From positions 124,001 to 188,000 of the forward strand of contig NZ_AP024897.1 in NCBI RefSeq assembly GCF_024529975.1: a stretch of 64,000 nucleotides of DNA, in the 5' to 3' direction. The translations under genes were made by a program, and so were the position numbers. Position 1 is the stretch's first letter. Each line of letters starts with the position of its first letter. Source of the stretch: Vibrio quintilis. GTDB taxonomy: Bacteria; Pseudomonadota; Gammaproteobacteria; Enterobacterales; Vibrionaceae. Under the pieces are notes generated by a model. It saw only the letters and a program-made list of their open reading frames with translations. It was not told where the DNA came from and searched no databases. Shown here in pieces: positions 48,791 to 57,791 of this stretch.

Positions 48791-50388
48791 ATAAAATGAT
48801 GACAGATGAACGGCTGAAGCAGCTGTATTATCAGGGAACACGGCGAACATTTGTGGCTGTTGCTGAGAATAGCCAGTGCGTGATTTATTATTCAGAACAC
48901 ACCCCGCTTATCGGTGAAGCCAGAGACTACATCACCAATGACAGAAATGCATTTGGCAGTCACTTTTTAGGGCAGACAGTCCGGGTCGCCAAAAGGGCTC
49001 AGGAAGATATCGATGATTATTTTACCGCACTTTCCGCACGCTCAGAATCGCCTGTGGGCGTACTGACTGAAGATAAAACCAAAATCTCTTATAAACTCAG
49101 GGAGATACTGCAAAAAGCCGTGAATATGTCGGTTTCGGATGTTCATATTGAGATCTATGAACGTCAGACACTGGTGAAATTCCGGGTGGACGGCAAACGC
49201 AAAACCATTCAGGTGATTCCTGAAAACCGGGAAGGAATGCGTATTGCCAGTGTGATCTTTATGAGTAAATCAGAGCAGAAAGAATCTGATTTTAAGCCCT
49301 CGAAGGTGAATAACGGGGCATTGCAGGAAGATTTGAATGTCAAAGGAACCCAGCGGACGACCAACTGGCGTTGTGCATGGGTGCCCAGTACTCACGGCGG
49401 GAAAATAACCATCCGCTGGATCGATAAAGATAAAAAGCCGCCGGATTTAAAGACACTCAACTGGGAAGAAGCGCACATTGAACTGGTGAAAGAGTTTATT
49501 CATGGCCGCCCCGGTATTTTGATGATGGCCGGGCAGGTGGGAAGCGGCAAAACCACATCCATCGGTTCCATGATTGAAATGATTGATAAGTCCTATAGCG
49601 TTCACACCATCGAAGATCCACCGGAATTTCAGTTTGACGAAGTCATTCAAACTCATACCAAACCTCATGAAAAAGTCGGTGGTGATTCTGACGAGTACCT
49701 CGACCAGACGTATTACGCCAAAGCGTTACTGCGCCATGACCCGGATTATGAATTTCATGGTGAAACCCGGACGAAAGCGGCGGCGATGCAGGTGCTGCGT
49801 AAAGGTGAAACCGGGCAGAAAGTCTTTACCACGGTGCATACTTCCGGGGCGATGGGAATTCCGGTGACCTTTATCGAGCAGTTTGGTATCAGCCCGGCGT
49901 TAGTCTCTTCTCCTGGTTTATTACGTTTGCTGATCTATCAGGCGCTGGTCAGAAAGCTTTGTCCTCACTGTGCCATGACGCTGGAGCAGTTTATTGCTGA
50001 CAGCCGTATTCCTGAATCACAAAAGAACCATGCAAACTACACCATTCGTAAGCTGACCGGGGATAACCGGATTTCCGAACAGCAGGCGGCAAGGGTTCGC
50101 TTCCGGGATCCGGATGGTTGTCCTCATTGCGATGAAGGTGAACGTGGCCGCCTGCCTTTGGTGGAAATGATCGTGGTGGATGATGATGACAGAGAATTCT
50201 TCAAACACTGCGACTTTCTTGGCTGGAAAAAACATCTGCTGGAGAAAGGATTCAAAACCATTACTGACCACGGCATTGTCAGGATTGCACGGGGAGAAGT
50301 GGATTTATTTACGACCGAAAACAAGATAGGCCGGTTGTTTACGATTCAGTCTCAGTCTGTTTACCGGAGGATTTTCAGTGATGAATAA
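48787..50388 (+). CDS. Type IVb pilus assembly ATPase (PilQ/TcpT-like)
   Basis: A 533-residue GspE-family ATPase. Walker A is GQVGSGKTTS; the Asp and Walker B regions read HTIEDPPEFQF and HDPDYEFHGETRTKAAAM, where most family members have DPDxIxxGEIRDxE; this YEFHGE form is unusual. Two cysteine pairs (LCPHCA and CPHCDEGERGR) make the zinc site. The N-terminal 100 residues are a separate domain. It powers pilus extension. Confidence 0.9.
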   Translation: MNKMMTDERLKQLYYQGTRRTFVAVAENSQCVIYYSEHTPLIGEARDYITNDRNAFGSHFLGQTVRVAKRAQEDIDDYFTALSARSESPVGVLTEDKTKISYKLREILQKAVNMSVSDVHIEIYERQTLVKFRVDGKRKTIQVIPENREGMRIASVIFMSKSEQKESDFKPSKVNNGALQEDLNVKGTQRTTNWRCAWVPSTHGGKITIRWIDKDKKPPDLKTLNWEEAHIELVKEFIHGRPGILMMAGQVGSGKTTSIGSMIEMIDKSYSVHTIEDPPEFQFDEVIQTHTKPHEKVGGDSDEYLDQTYYAKALLRHDPDYEFHGETRTKAAAMQVLRKGETGQKVFTTVHTSGAMGIPVTFIEQFGISPALVSSPGLLRLLIYQALVRKLCPHCAMTLEQFIADSRIPESQKNHANYTIRKLTGDNRISEQQAARVRFRDPDGCPHCDEGERGRLPLVEMIVVDDDDREFFKHCDFLGWKKHLLEKGFKTITDHGIVRIARGEVDLFTTENKIGRLFTIQSQSVYRRIFSDE

Positions 50389-51463
50389 CCAATTCAGCCC
50401 GGCAGCATTTAAAAACTGGTTCGTTTTTATTTATACGGAAATGAAAAAACTGTGGCACTGGCCTAAAAGTCACCAGGAAGAAACGCTGAGTACGTTGTCC
50501 CTGCTGTTAAAAAATAAGGTGTATCTGAAAGATGCAGCCAATTTGCTCATTGCCTATGGCACGAAAAAAGAGCGGGTGATCGGTGCCAAAATTAACCGCT
50601 ATATGGAGGACGGCATCACCATTGATGCCGTGTTGGAAAGTGATCTGTCGCTACCGGCTTATGAAGCGCTCAGTGCCGGGATTTACGCCGATAATATGGA
50701 GGAAGGATTAGATAATGCTGTTGAAGCGTTAAAACTAAGCCAGTCTTTGTCCTGGGCCCTGCTGTGGTATTTCATTAAACCGATTGGCGGTGTTGTACTG
50801 GCTTGTGCCATGACGGCGGGTTATTCAGCGAAAATTCTTCCGGTGCTTGAAAAAACAGTCAAACGGGAACAGCTCCCCGGCCTCAGTATTGCTGTCGACT
50901 ACATTGGCCGGTTTATCTATGCCTATGGCGGGTCAATTTTACTGGCTCTGCTCTGTTTTTTGAGCCTGATGCTGTTTTCACTGCCGGTTCATACCGGGGT
51001 TCTGCGCGATAAACTGGATCGCTTCCCTGTCTATAAACAATACCGCATCCTGGTGTCTGCTGCTTTACTGGCATCACTATCCAATCTGACCAATTCCAGA
51101 GTCAGCCTTGATGAATCTTTAAAAAAAATAAAGCAGGTTGCGTCGCCCTATGTGGCTTCTCATCTCGCGAAAATGATTGAGACCATTGATGACGGTGAAG
51201 CCAATGTGGGCCTGATTTTAGATTCCGGGCTGTTGCTGGAAGATCAGGTGCAGGTATTAAAAATTCTGGGACAAAATTCCAGTACAGAAATCATTCTCCG
51301 GTCCAGTGCTGTGATTCATCAAAACAGGCTGACAACCACCGTCAGGAGAGTGAAAGAGTACGGTGAAGCCGTACTTAAAATCGGTGGCTATTCTCTGATG
51401 CTGGCAACATTCCTTGGGCTGGCTCTTTCCGTTCTGTCAATTATTTCTAATATCAGATATTGA
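50378..51463 (+). CDS. GspF/PilR-family pilus inner-membrane platform protein
   Basis: A 361-residue protein with two T2SSF domains and three transmembrane segments (about 125-150, 175-205, 325-350: WALLWYFIKPIGGVVLACAM, SILLALLCFLSLMLFSLPV, SLMLATFLGLALSVLSII). R64 PilR is the close model. The start is GTG 50378 or ATG 50381 with CGGAGG upstream. It overlaps the ATPase gene by 11 bases. Confidence 0.88.
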   Translation: MMNNQFSPAAFKNWFVFIYTEMKKLWHWPKSHQEETLSTLSLLLKNKVYLKDAANLLIAYGTKKERVIGAKINRYMEDGITIDAVLESDLSLPAYEALSAGIYADNMEEGLDNAVEALKLSQSLSWALLWYFIKPIGGVVLACAMTAGYSAKILPVLEKTVKREQLPGLSIAVDYIGRFIYAYGGSILLALLCFLSLMLFSLPVHTGVLRDKLDRFPVYKQYRILVSAALLASLSNLTNSRVSLDESLKKIKQVASPYVASHLAKMIETIDDGEANVGLILDSGLLLEDQVQVLKILGQNSSTEIILRSSAVIHQNRLTTTVRRVKEYGEAVLKIGGYSLMLATFLGLALSVLSIISNIRY

Positions 51464-51472
51464 GGTTAAACA

Positions 51473-51961
51473 ATGAAACATACACACAGAAACCAGCAGA
51501 AAGGTTTTGCTTCTATCGACGCTTCTTTTTCCGTGATTGTGCTGACGGTCATCCTTTTTCTCGCTTTGAGCGTCCTTCCCGGTATCTTTTTTAATATTCA
51601 CCTTTCCGGGTTAGAAAAGGAGGTGATTGAAGTCGGGACAGCGGCGTATCAGGCTAAAAAAGCCCGTCCGAACTACAGCGAAATCACGATGCAAAAGCTC
51701 TGTGATGACAAATACCTGACGGAAGATTACTGCGGCAGTACGCCGGGACAATCAGCCAACTCGTTTGGGGGGGATATTACTTATCAAACGAACTCATCAA
51801 ACCCTGGCCTGCGCGACATCGTTGTTACGATTCCGAGTGACCCCGATCGAATCAACCAGATCGCCGACACGCTGGCTTCACAAAGCCGGGAAAAATGTAC
51901 AGTGGCCGACGGGTGTGACACCTTAGCCGTGAACGGCAATACCATTACCATAACAATGTAG
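51473..51961 (+). CDS. Type IVb major pilin candidate (PilS-like)
   Basis: A 162-residue prepilin. An 11-residue leader (MKHTHRNQQKG) precedes the cleavage site G/FASID, then the hydrophobic helix SFSVIVLTVILFLALSVL. Position +5 carries Asp instead of the usual Glu. Four cysteines (CDDKYLTEDYC, REKCTVADGC) fit the two disulfide loops of type IVb pilins, including the C-terminal D-region loop. It is likely the main pilus subunit. Confidence 0.82.
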   Translation: MKHTHRNQQKGFASIDASFSVIVLTVILFLALSVLPGIFFNIHLSGLEKEVIEVGTAAYQAKKARPNYSEITMQKLCDDKYLTEDYCGSTPGQSANSFGGDITYQTNSSNPGLRDIVVTIPSDPDRINQIADTLASQSREKCTVADGCDTLAVNGNTITITM

Positions 51962-51962
51962 G

Positions 51963-52469
51963 GTGATGATGACGTTACTCGAATTGAATCTCAGGGTAGC
52001 GATAACCGCGGTACTGCTGACATTGGTTTTGAATGCCGTTGTACCGCGCTTGATCCTCTGCTCTGAACAGCAGCAAATACTGTCTGATGTGAAGCAGTTA
52101 TCGGATGCATCAGTCAATGAGATCAAACTTGCAAGTCTGCAAAGTACCTGTCCGGAGAACCTGTCGGACATTACGGTAAACAAGCTGGTCAGTGAAGGGT
52201 TGCTGACGGAGGACTGGTCAGAAAAAACGGCGGAGTATTCTGTCCGTGTCAGCCGGAAAACCATTCATACCACGAGCAGTACCACTTATACAAAACCGGC
52301 GCTGGTTACCGTTCAATATCACTTTTCATCCATTCAAACCGCAAAGCCTTTCTATGAAATTGCTGATAGTCACGCGGGTAAAAATCTCTTCTTTACCCGC
52401 ACGATCACACGCAATGACATGTCACAAAACAGTTATGTGAACAGCAAGACGGGTTGTGCAACGCTATAG
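51963..52469 (+). CDS. Pilin-like protein with almost no leader
   Basis: A 166- to 168-residue protein. Starts at GTG 51963, ATG 51966 or ATG 51969 give 2-, 1- or 0-residue extensions before MTLLELNLRVAITAVLLTLV. MTLLE resembles a mature pilin N-terminus with Glu at +5, but the usual Gly-1 leader is missing. Two Cys (SLQSTCPEN, SKTGCATL) could form the C-terminal disulfide. A minor pilin is likely. It overlaps the GTG 52456 alternative start of the next gene. Confidence 0.65.
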   Translation: MMMTLLELNLRVAITAVLLTLVLNAVVPRLILCSEQQQILSDVKQLSDASVNEIKLASLQSTCPENLSDITVNKLVSEGLLTEDWSEKTAEYSVRVSRKTIHTTSSTTYTKPALVTVQYHFSSIQTAKPFYEIADSHAGKNLFFTRTITRNDMSQNSYVNSKTGCATL

Positions 52470-52479
52470 GACTCTGGTC

Positions 52480-53451
52480 GTGAATAAGAAACAGGGCGGG
52501 TTTACTTTATTAACGCTGGCCATTGCTGTGGTCATTCTGAGCTTTTTGGCCGCTGAAAGTATTCCTTTGATTAATCAGCACAGAATCAATACCGAGGCGG
52601 AGACCTTAAAGAGACAGGTCGCGTATCTGTGGGAGGTGATCAAAACGTATCAGGCCGATAAATTTAATGCGGGGGTTGCATTTAATGACATTGCTTCCCT
52701 GCCTGCATCTGTCGATGCACTTATGCCGGATTACCTGCAACAGTGCAGTGTCAGTGATTTTGAATCCGGCCTTTGCAAGCGGGTTGATTACACTCCCATC
52801 GGTGAACAAATTACCATTCACCGCAAGTACATCACACTGTCGGACGGCGATACCGTTCCGGGCATGGAAATTCTTGTGCCTTTCCATCAGGAGTCTGACC
52901 AAAGAATCCGCAGTACATATCTGGCTGCGTTATCTGACCTGCCAAACGGGCAATACAATCGCGACAGTAAAGAGTTTGTGATTCAGTTTGGCCGGATTGG
53001 CAGTGAGGTGGAGCACGAAGCGCTGGTTCAGCGTGATGGTTCCACGACGCTGACCGGTACCGACTGGGATACCGGGGGGACCACCTGGATCACTAACGTG
53101 AAAGGCCTGTTCTTACGTAACAAGGATGGCTCGCAATATAGTGTTGCTTCCGGATTGCAAAGGGTAGTGATCGTCAAAAGCGGCACTTTCATCCCTGAGT
53201 TTCAATGCCCGGCAGGCCATTCTGCAAAAATTGATGTGATGATTAAGTCACTTGAGCCGCAAACCAGTGGCAATAAGTTCAGCAGTCTGGGTTCTTTCAC
53301 GCCTTATTTTAAGAAAGAAGATGATGGCAGTGGCTGGAAGGTATACGCGAAATATTTTGTCCGGCTGCAGGGCGGCAATCAACAGTGGAAAAAAATGACG
53401 GATGCTTATTTGAAAGTGACACAAATGTGTGTCGAGTCATCTCAGTTATAA
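52480..53451 (+). CDS. Large minor pilin, tip-type (PilV-like)
   Basis: A 323-residue prepilin: MNKKQGG then FTLLTLAIAVVILSFLAAESI, with Thr rather than Glu at +5. The helix is followed by a large, mostly beta C-terminal domain with a few Cys (LQQCSVSDFESGLCKR, EFQCPAGH, QMCVES). Size and order recall PilV or TcpB-type tip/initiator pilins. The GTG at 52480 has AGGA eight bases upstream; a GTG at 52456 is less likely. Confidence 0.7.
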   Translation: MNKKQGGFTLLTLAIAVVILSFLAAESIPLINQHRINTEAETLKRQVAYLWEVIKTYQADKFNAGVAFNDIASLPASVDALMPDYLQQCSVSDFESGLCKRVDYTPIGEQITIHRKYITLSDGDTVPGMEILVPFHQESDQRIRSTYLAALSDLPNGQYNRDSKEFVIQFGRIGSEVEHEALVQRDGSTTLTGTDWDTGGTTWITNVKGLFLRNKDGSQYSVASGLQRVVIVKSGTFIPEFQCPAGHSAKIDVMIKSLEPQTSGNKFSSLGSFTPYFKKEDDGSGWKVYAKYFVRLQGGNQQWKKMTDAYLKVTQMCVESSQL

Positions 53452-53481
53452 AAGATCTCAGTGATAAAAGGAGGCTTTATC

Positions 53482-53922
53482 ATGAACAATGCTATACCGG
53501 GATTACTATCCATGCTGATTTTATCTGGTATGCATCCGGCCTGTGCCGGAGAAACCAAAGTGACAGGAGATGCGGCGCTGGCGAGTTCAGCCAGTTCTCA
53601 GTTATCTGACGCTGAAGGATATAATGCCAGCTCAGTTTACGCGACACTTCCGAAAGGAAGTGGCAACAGTGGTAAACCTGTGATCGTGACCGGTTCATCC
53701 GGTAGTTCGTGTACACGGGTTTATCCACCGGCTGGTACAAGTGTGAGTACTTATGATATTTATCTGGTGGGGACTTATATTGATCAGACAAATCACGAAA
53801 AATCCCACACGACAGGCGTCGCGCGTAAAATTACCAGTAATAGCGGCACTCAGGCCTGTGCTCCCTTTCGTCAGGCCGGATGGTATGGTTTCCACTGGCT
53901 GGTGCTTGCCTATAAAAAATAG
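53482..53922 (+). CDS. Small secreted protein in the pilus operon
   Basis: A 146-residue protein with a signal peptide (MNNAIPGLLSMLILSGMHPACA) and a Ser/Gly/Thr-rich mature part with two Cys (SSCTRVYPP, TQACAPFR). GGAGG lies seven bases before the ATG, a very strong site. I do not recognise a domain. As the last pilus gene with a signal peptide it could be a secreted cargo in the sense of TcpF, or a periplasmic or surface subunit; that is inference. Confidence 0.7.
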   Translation: MNNAIPGLLSMLILSGMHPACAGETKVTGDAALASSASSQLSDAEGYNASSVYATLPKGSGNSGKPVIVTGSSGSSCTRVYPPAGTSVSTYDIYLVGTYIDQTNHEKSHTTGVARKITSNSGTQACAPFRQAGWYGFHWLVLAYKK

Positions 53923-54005
53923 TGCCTGGCGGGAGGATTCATTGGTCAAAGCCGGAGTGTCACCGGGTAGTGCCTCCGGAAAGCTGCGCAGAAGAGCAGG
54001 CAGGC

Positions 54006-54287
54006 TTACCGGTTTAAAACAGTGCTGACTAACCGGGTCAGATACACCATCCGCAGGTCTGTCCGGGTGCCACAGTTCAGTTTCTTCCGGGCGACATCAA
54101 TATGGTTTTTGACATTATCAATCGATGTTTCTGTATGAGCAGCAATATTCTTGTCGCTATAACCATTTGCGAACATATAAACGACCGAGAACTGTTTTTT
54201 TGTCAGCCCCAAATCAGGAAACTGCATGAAGATTCTGTCGATATCCTGATTGACTAATACCTGAACTGTTGCTGTGTAATTACGCAT
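54006..54287 (-). CDS. LuxR-type HTH regulator, stand-alone
   Basis: A 93-residue protein that is little more than a LuxR/NarL helix-turn-helix: LGLTKKQFSVVYMFANGYSDKNIA, then SIDNVKNHIDVARKKLNC. It is convergent with the pilus operon. No receiver or ligand domain precedes it. It may control the pilus genes. Confidence 0.8.
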   Translation of the reverse strand: MRNYTATVQVLVNQDIDRIFMQFPDLGLTKKQFSVVYMFANGYSDKNIAAHTETSIDNVKNHIDVARKKLNCGTRTDLRMVYLTRLVSTVLNR

Positions 54288-54955
54288 ATTTCCATCACTC
54301 TACTAAAGATCAACAGACCCGGAGTCAGGTGAACAAAGTGCGAAAACTGTTTTCACCGCCTTTGTGTTCCTGTACCGCACCTCTGGTTACTGCCTCTTTT
54401 GATGATAAACCTCACTTTTACATCATTGCCTGGTTTCCGGCGAGCCCCCGGATTTGACTGGCTATTGTTCTATTCTGAAGCCAGGGGCGGATTGGTTCGT
54501 ACAGATGATATTCCTGGATTTCCTGAAAAGTATTGAAATAAATTTTTAAAACCGAATGGTTATATACCCAAGCTACCTGAATCATGCATCTTCAGGTTGC
54601 TTGGGTATAAGATATATTTCATATTCATTTGCTGCCTTCAAATGCTTTCAGCGGGTTGTCTGACACTTTGAGTGCATCGCACTTTTCTTGTCAGCAGCTC
54701 TTCTCTGCACTGGATCATTGCAGCAGTCATCCCTGAATAAATCTGCACTTTTTATTATTAATCATGTTTGGGTTTTAGCACTACTACGCTAATACTCAAC
54801 TGATCCCATAATCTAGCATTAGAAAAAAATTGGTCAAGTAATCATTGAACAAAATATTGTCGCAGGTTTGAAGCAAGATGTGATCCTTTACCCAAAGGTC
54901 AATGTGAGTTATTGGTGTGTGCAATGTATTTGATTTTGAACATGTATTTTATTTA
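54288..54955. other. Non-coding gap with one palindromic repeat
   Basis: A 668-base, mostly AT-rich gap. Apart from repeat copy 4 (54563-54609) I see no gene, RNA or mobile element. Short frames here lack a ribosome-binding site and look random. It separates the pilus operon from the T6SS cluster. Confidence 0.6.
54563..54609. repeat. Palindromic intergenic repeat, copy 4
   Basis: TATACCCAAGCTACCTGAA and TTCAGGTTGCTTGGGTATA make a 19-base arm with one or two mismatches, with loop TCATGCATC. It is the longest copy. Confidence 0.8.
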
Positions 54956-55474
54956 TTAATCTGCTGTTCTCATCAGACGTTTGGGTTTTAAAAACACAGC
55001 AAGATCAAACGTCTTTTTGTTGATTTTTTTCCACTGGCAGGGGGAAACAGAAACCAGCTTTACGTAACCACAGGTTGGAATATTATTCAGATCCACTCCG
55101 CTGAGCTGGTGGCAAAAATCTGTTAGTGCCGGGTTATGGCCGACAATCACAATGTCAGACATTTCGTCATCCAGCTTGCGGCACCAGCGCAGCACATCAT
55201 CACTTTCAAAGGTATATAACGCTTTTTCTGTTTTCCACCGGAACTTAATCTCCGGCAATGACTGATGAATCAGTTCAATGGTGGACTGCGCTCTGACTGC
55301 CGGGCTGCAAAATACCTGTTCAAAATGACATCCGGCGTCGTGAACAGGCCGTGCCATCATCCGGCTGGTGCAAATCCCCCGCGGGTTCAGGGGCCGGTCA
55401 CGATCTGCCAGCGTCGGGTCATCCCAGCTGGATTTGGCATGGCGGATTAAATGGATGGTTTTGATGTTTTTCAT
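54956..55474 (-). CDS. SixA-like histidine phosphatase
   Basis: A 172-residue phosphohistidine phosphatase of the histidine-phosphatase (phosphoglycerate mutase-like) superfamily. The catalytic RHG-type motif is LIRHAKSSWDD and the second His is in VGHNPALTD, with CSPAVRAQST between. SixA removes phosphate from histidine-containing phosphotransfer proteins; the target here is unknown. Confidence 0.85.
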   Translation of the reverse strand: MKNIKTIHLIRHAKSSWDDPTLADRDRPLNPRGICTSRMMARPVHDAGCHFEQVFCSPAVRAQSTIELIHQSLPEIKFRWKTEKALYTFESDDVLRWCRKLDDEMSDIVIVGHNPALTDFCHQLSGVDLNNIPTCGYVKLVSVSPCQWKKINKKTFDLAVFLKPKRLMRTAD

Positions 55475-55528
55475 GTGAATGTTATAGGTTTTAATCTTCG
55501 GTTGATCCGGAGGAGACTGGGATTCCTT

Positions 55529-55954
55529 TTACGGCTTATCCCAGAAAAGTTCTTTAATTTTTCCATCGGCATCGGTGATCAGATAAAAATAATTATCCAG
55601 AACAAGGTCAGAAAAATAACGTTGAAATTTTGTTTCATCGATATCCTTTTTATAGTACAAAATGTACATTTTTTCGCCTTTGTTGATGCCGGTTTCCGAT
55701 TTGCTACGATTTATTTCTTTTAATTCTATTTCTTCGTTTTTAAATAACTTATCCGGATAAAAATATCCACTATCGTTTATCGTAATATTTTTCCAAAGCT
55801 CAAGGCTCCGGGCGATATTCAATACCCGGACCCTTTCTGATGAAAGGATATTTGACATGTGATTTATATAAAGCTGCGACCAGATGACATAACCAATAAA
55901 AAAAACAGCAGCTAAAGACAATAGAGCAATGTGTTTTTTCCGCTCAAACTTCAT
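55529..55954 (-). CDS. One-TM protein, candidate immunity to the adjacent L,D-transpeptidase effector
   Basis: A 141-residue protein with one N-terminal transmembrane segment (HIALLSLAAVFFIGYVIW) and a charged C-terminal part that would lie in the periplasm. GAGGTG lies eight bases upstream, and the start overlaps the effector gene stop by four bases (ATGA). No family is recognised. The membrane-anchored periplasmic layout is that expected of immunity to a peptidoglycan-modifying toxin; inference from context. Confidence 0.6.
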   Translation of the reverse strand: MKFERKKHIALLSLAAVFFIGYVIWSQLYINHMSNILSSERVRVLNIARSLELWKNITINDSGYFYPDKLFKNEEIELKEINRSKSETGINKGEKMYILYYKKDIDETKFQRYFSDLVLDNYFYLITDADGKIKELFWDKP

Positions 55955-56637
55955 TTGTATTTCACCTCTATCGGGACAATCTGTTGTCCTTTCATCTGTG
56001 CTCTGGAGAGAAGCGCTTTTAATTGCTTCATATCTTTGGCTTTCCTGATTCCTATACAGCCTGACGTTCCTTTAGCACCACCATCATGGTGTAGAAAGAA
56101 TCCATATCTTCCCCCAAAAAAGTTATCCAGTTTCCCGGTCAGACTCTCAGTCAATATCCAGCCACCTTCTCCCCATCCAGCACCATCGCCGGCTGCTTTG
56201 GATTTATCATAAGGCATGTTTAGCTTCAGCTTGAGCTTGTATGTGTCTTCCGGAATTGGTCCTGCTCCATTAACATTTTGATATTTGGACTGTGTATAAT
56301 CCACATCTACATTGAGATCTTTCCGGCCTTTTGCTATTAACTGGGCCAGATGTGGAGCATGAGGTGGAAGCCCTGATATCGCAGAATATGATACGACCAA
56401 CCGATCGGATATTGAATAAATATTAAGTTTTTCCCCATTGAATACCATTTTTGAAATTCTGGGATCCAAGCTATTTCCTGTCCCTCTGATGATGATAGCC
56501 ATTCCCGGTATAATATGATTAGGGTTTTTTCTCAAAGAAGGATTTAGCATCAGCAAAGTCGTGGTAGTGACGCTATGTTTTTTTGCAATAGATGTGAGTG
56601 TCTCTCCCCGGACGACTATGTGGACATTATCTGGCAT
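55951..56637 (-). CDS. LysM-L,D-transpeptidase-like protein, candidate T6SS effector (Tlde1-like)
   Basis: A 228-residue protein. An N-terminal LysM domain (HIVVRGETLTSIAKKHSVTT, about 5-50) would bind peptidoglycan. The C-terminal domain has LHHDGGAKGTSGCIGIRKA, an L,D-transpeptidase/DUF2778-like active site with His and the nucleophile Cys in SGCIGIR. There is no signal peptide, so it needs a secretion route. AAGGAG gives a strong ribosome-binding site. Position beside vgrG and a coupled TM gene suggests a T6SS effector. Confidence 0.72.
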   Translation of the reverse strand: MPDNVHIVVRGETLTSIAKKHSVTTTTLLMLNPSLRKNPNHIIPGMAIIIRGTGNSLDPRISKMVFNGEKLNIYSISDRLVVSYSAISGLPPHAPHLAQLIAKGRKDLNVDVDYTQSKYQNVNGAGPIPEDTYKLKLKLNMPYDKSKAAGDGAGWGEGGWILTESLTGKLDNFFGGRYGFFLHHDGGAKGTSGCIGIRKAKDMKQLKALLSRAQMKGQQIVPIEVKYK

Positions 56638-56718
56638 TTTGTTCTCCTTATTTTGAATATTCCAGCCGTTGGAGCCTGATGGATAAATACCTTGTCAGGT
56701 TGTCTGATTCTATCTGTA

Positions 56719-56754
56719 ATAATTCATTACATGATTTTACTGATAATGAATTAT
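56719..56754. repeat. AT-rich palindrome in the 56638-56981 gap
   Basis: ATAATTCATTA (56719-56729) and TAATGAATTAT (56744-56754) form an 11-base inverted repeat upstream of the effector gene. It might be an operator. The rest of this 344-base gap shows nothing else clear. Confidence 0.4.
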
Positions 56755-56981
56755 ATCATTTTTAATATGTATTTGAGTGTTGAGCAACTAAATGAAAAAT
56801 CCTGATTGCGCTCCATTTTCATCGAACCATGGCCACCGCCGGGAAATGGTAATATTTTATTTAGTGCCATCATATACACCGGAGTATCTGGTCACTTTTC
56901 AGTGCTGCTAAGACTTTCCTTTCCCCGGCTGTGGCTCCTTAGTATCCGAATATAGGAATGCGACCAATCTGTATCATCAGC

Positions 56982-57791
56982 TTACTGACCAGACTTTGAC
57001 AGATAATCCTCAATTGAATCGACTTTATCTGCTTTATGGTCCCAATAAACTTTGTTGACTTTATCCCACGGAATTGGATAAAGCGGTGTTGTGATGCCAG
57101 CTCTTGTTGCTTTTTGCTTTAAATGCTTATCCCCGTCAGCATATCGCTCTGCATTAAATCCTTTGATGTCTTTGTTTGAAATGACAGCAGGTGGTAATTC
57201 AGTGATATAGGTATAGGTAGCACATCCATCCAGCCAGACTTTTGCATGGCCATCGGGTAATAAACCAAACACAAAATTAGTTTTATAACATGAACGTTTC
57301 ACACCATCGCGCCGAATATAGGTACGTCTGGTTTGGATAAACTGACGCACCTTTTCCGGTATATCATATCTGGTCGCATAAAACTTTGGCTGATGAATAT
57401 AAGATATCCAGTAAATATAGATACTGTCGGGTAAAACGTTGGTGCCACCACCAATTTGTACCCCTGAGGTATTAACGAATGTATGGAGTGGTATACCAAA
57501 GCCATCATATTGCCCACCAAGCCATCGTCGGGCTTTATCAAGACTACTTCGATTCCCCAGCATTGAATAACCATGAGTTAACATTGTCCAGTCTTCTTGA
57601 ATATTGACTCCATAGGCTTCGGTTATTCCAACGTAGTAGAGGCTGGGCGTGGCAATCGTTATTTTCCATGCAGGCATGTCTTCCGGGGCAGAATAGGCGC
57701 AGCCAAATATTGATACTGATGTAAAAATACAGCTTAAACCAAAATTAATTATTTTTGTTACAGGTAAATACTTCACGTTCATAATGCCCAT
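56982..57791 (-). CDS. DUF2931 lipoprotein, candidate immunity to the phospholipase effector
   Basis: A 269-residue protein (start at 57791, or 57782 for MNVKYLP). It has a lipoprotein signal (CIFTSVSIFGC) and the DUF2931 opening MPAWKITIATPSLYYVGI. DUF2931 proteins are found next to T6SS effectors and are often anchored in the periplasm. It overlaps the phospholipase gene by 47 bases, as coupled effector-immunity pairs do. It is probably the antidote to the Tle1-type toxin. Confidence 0.72.
   Translation of the reverse strand: MGIMNVKYLPVTKIINFGLSCIFTSVSIFGCAYSAPEDMPAWKITIATPSLYYVGITEAYGVNIQEDWTMLTHGYSMLGNRSSLDKARRWLGGQYDGFGIPLHTFVNTSGVQIGGGTNVLPDSIYIYWISYIHQPKFYATRYDIPEKVRQFIQTRRTYIRRDGVKRSCYKTNFVFGLLPDGHAKVWLDGCATYTYITELPPAVISNKDIKGFNAERYADGDKHLKQKATRAGITTPLYPIPWDKVNKVYWDHKADKVDSIEDYLSKSGQ

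Noticed and set aside
54269..54457. 62-codon frame beside the LuxR gene
   Set aside because: It overlaps the start of the LuxR gene antisense and has no coding character.
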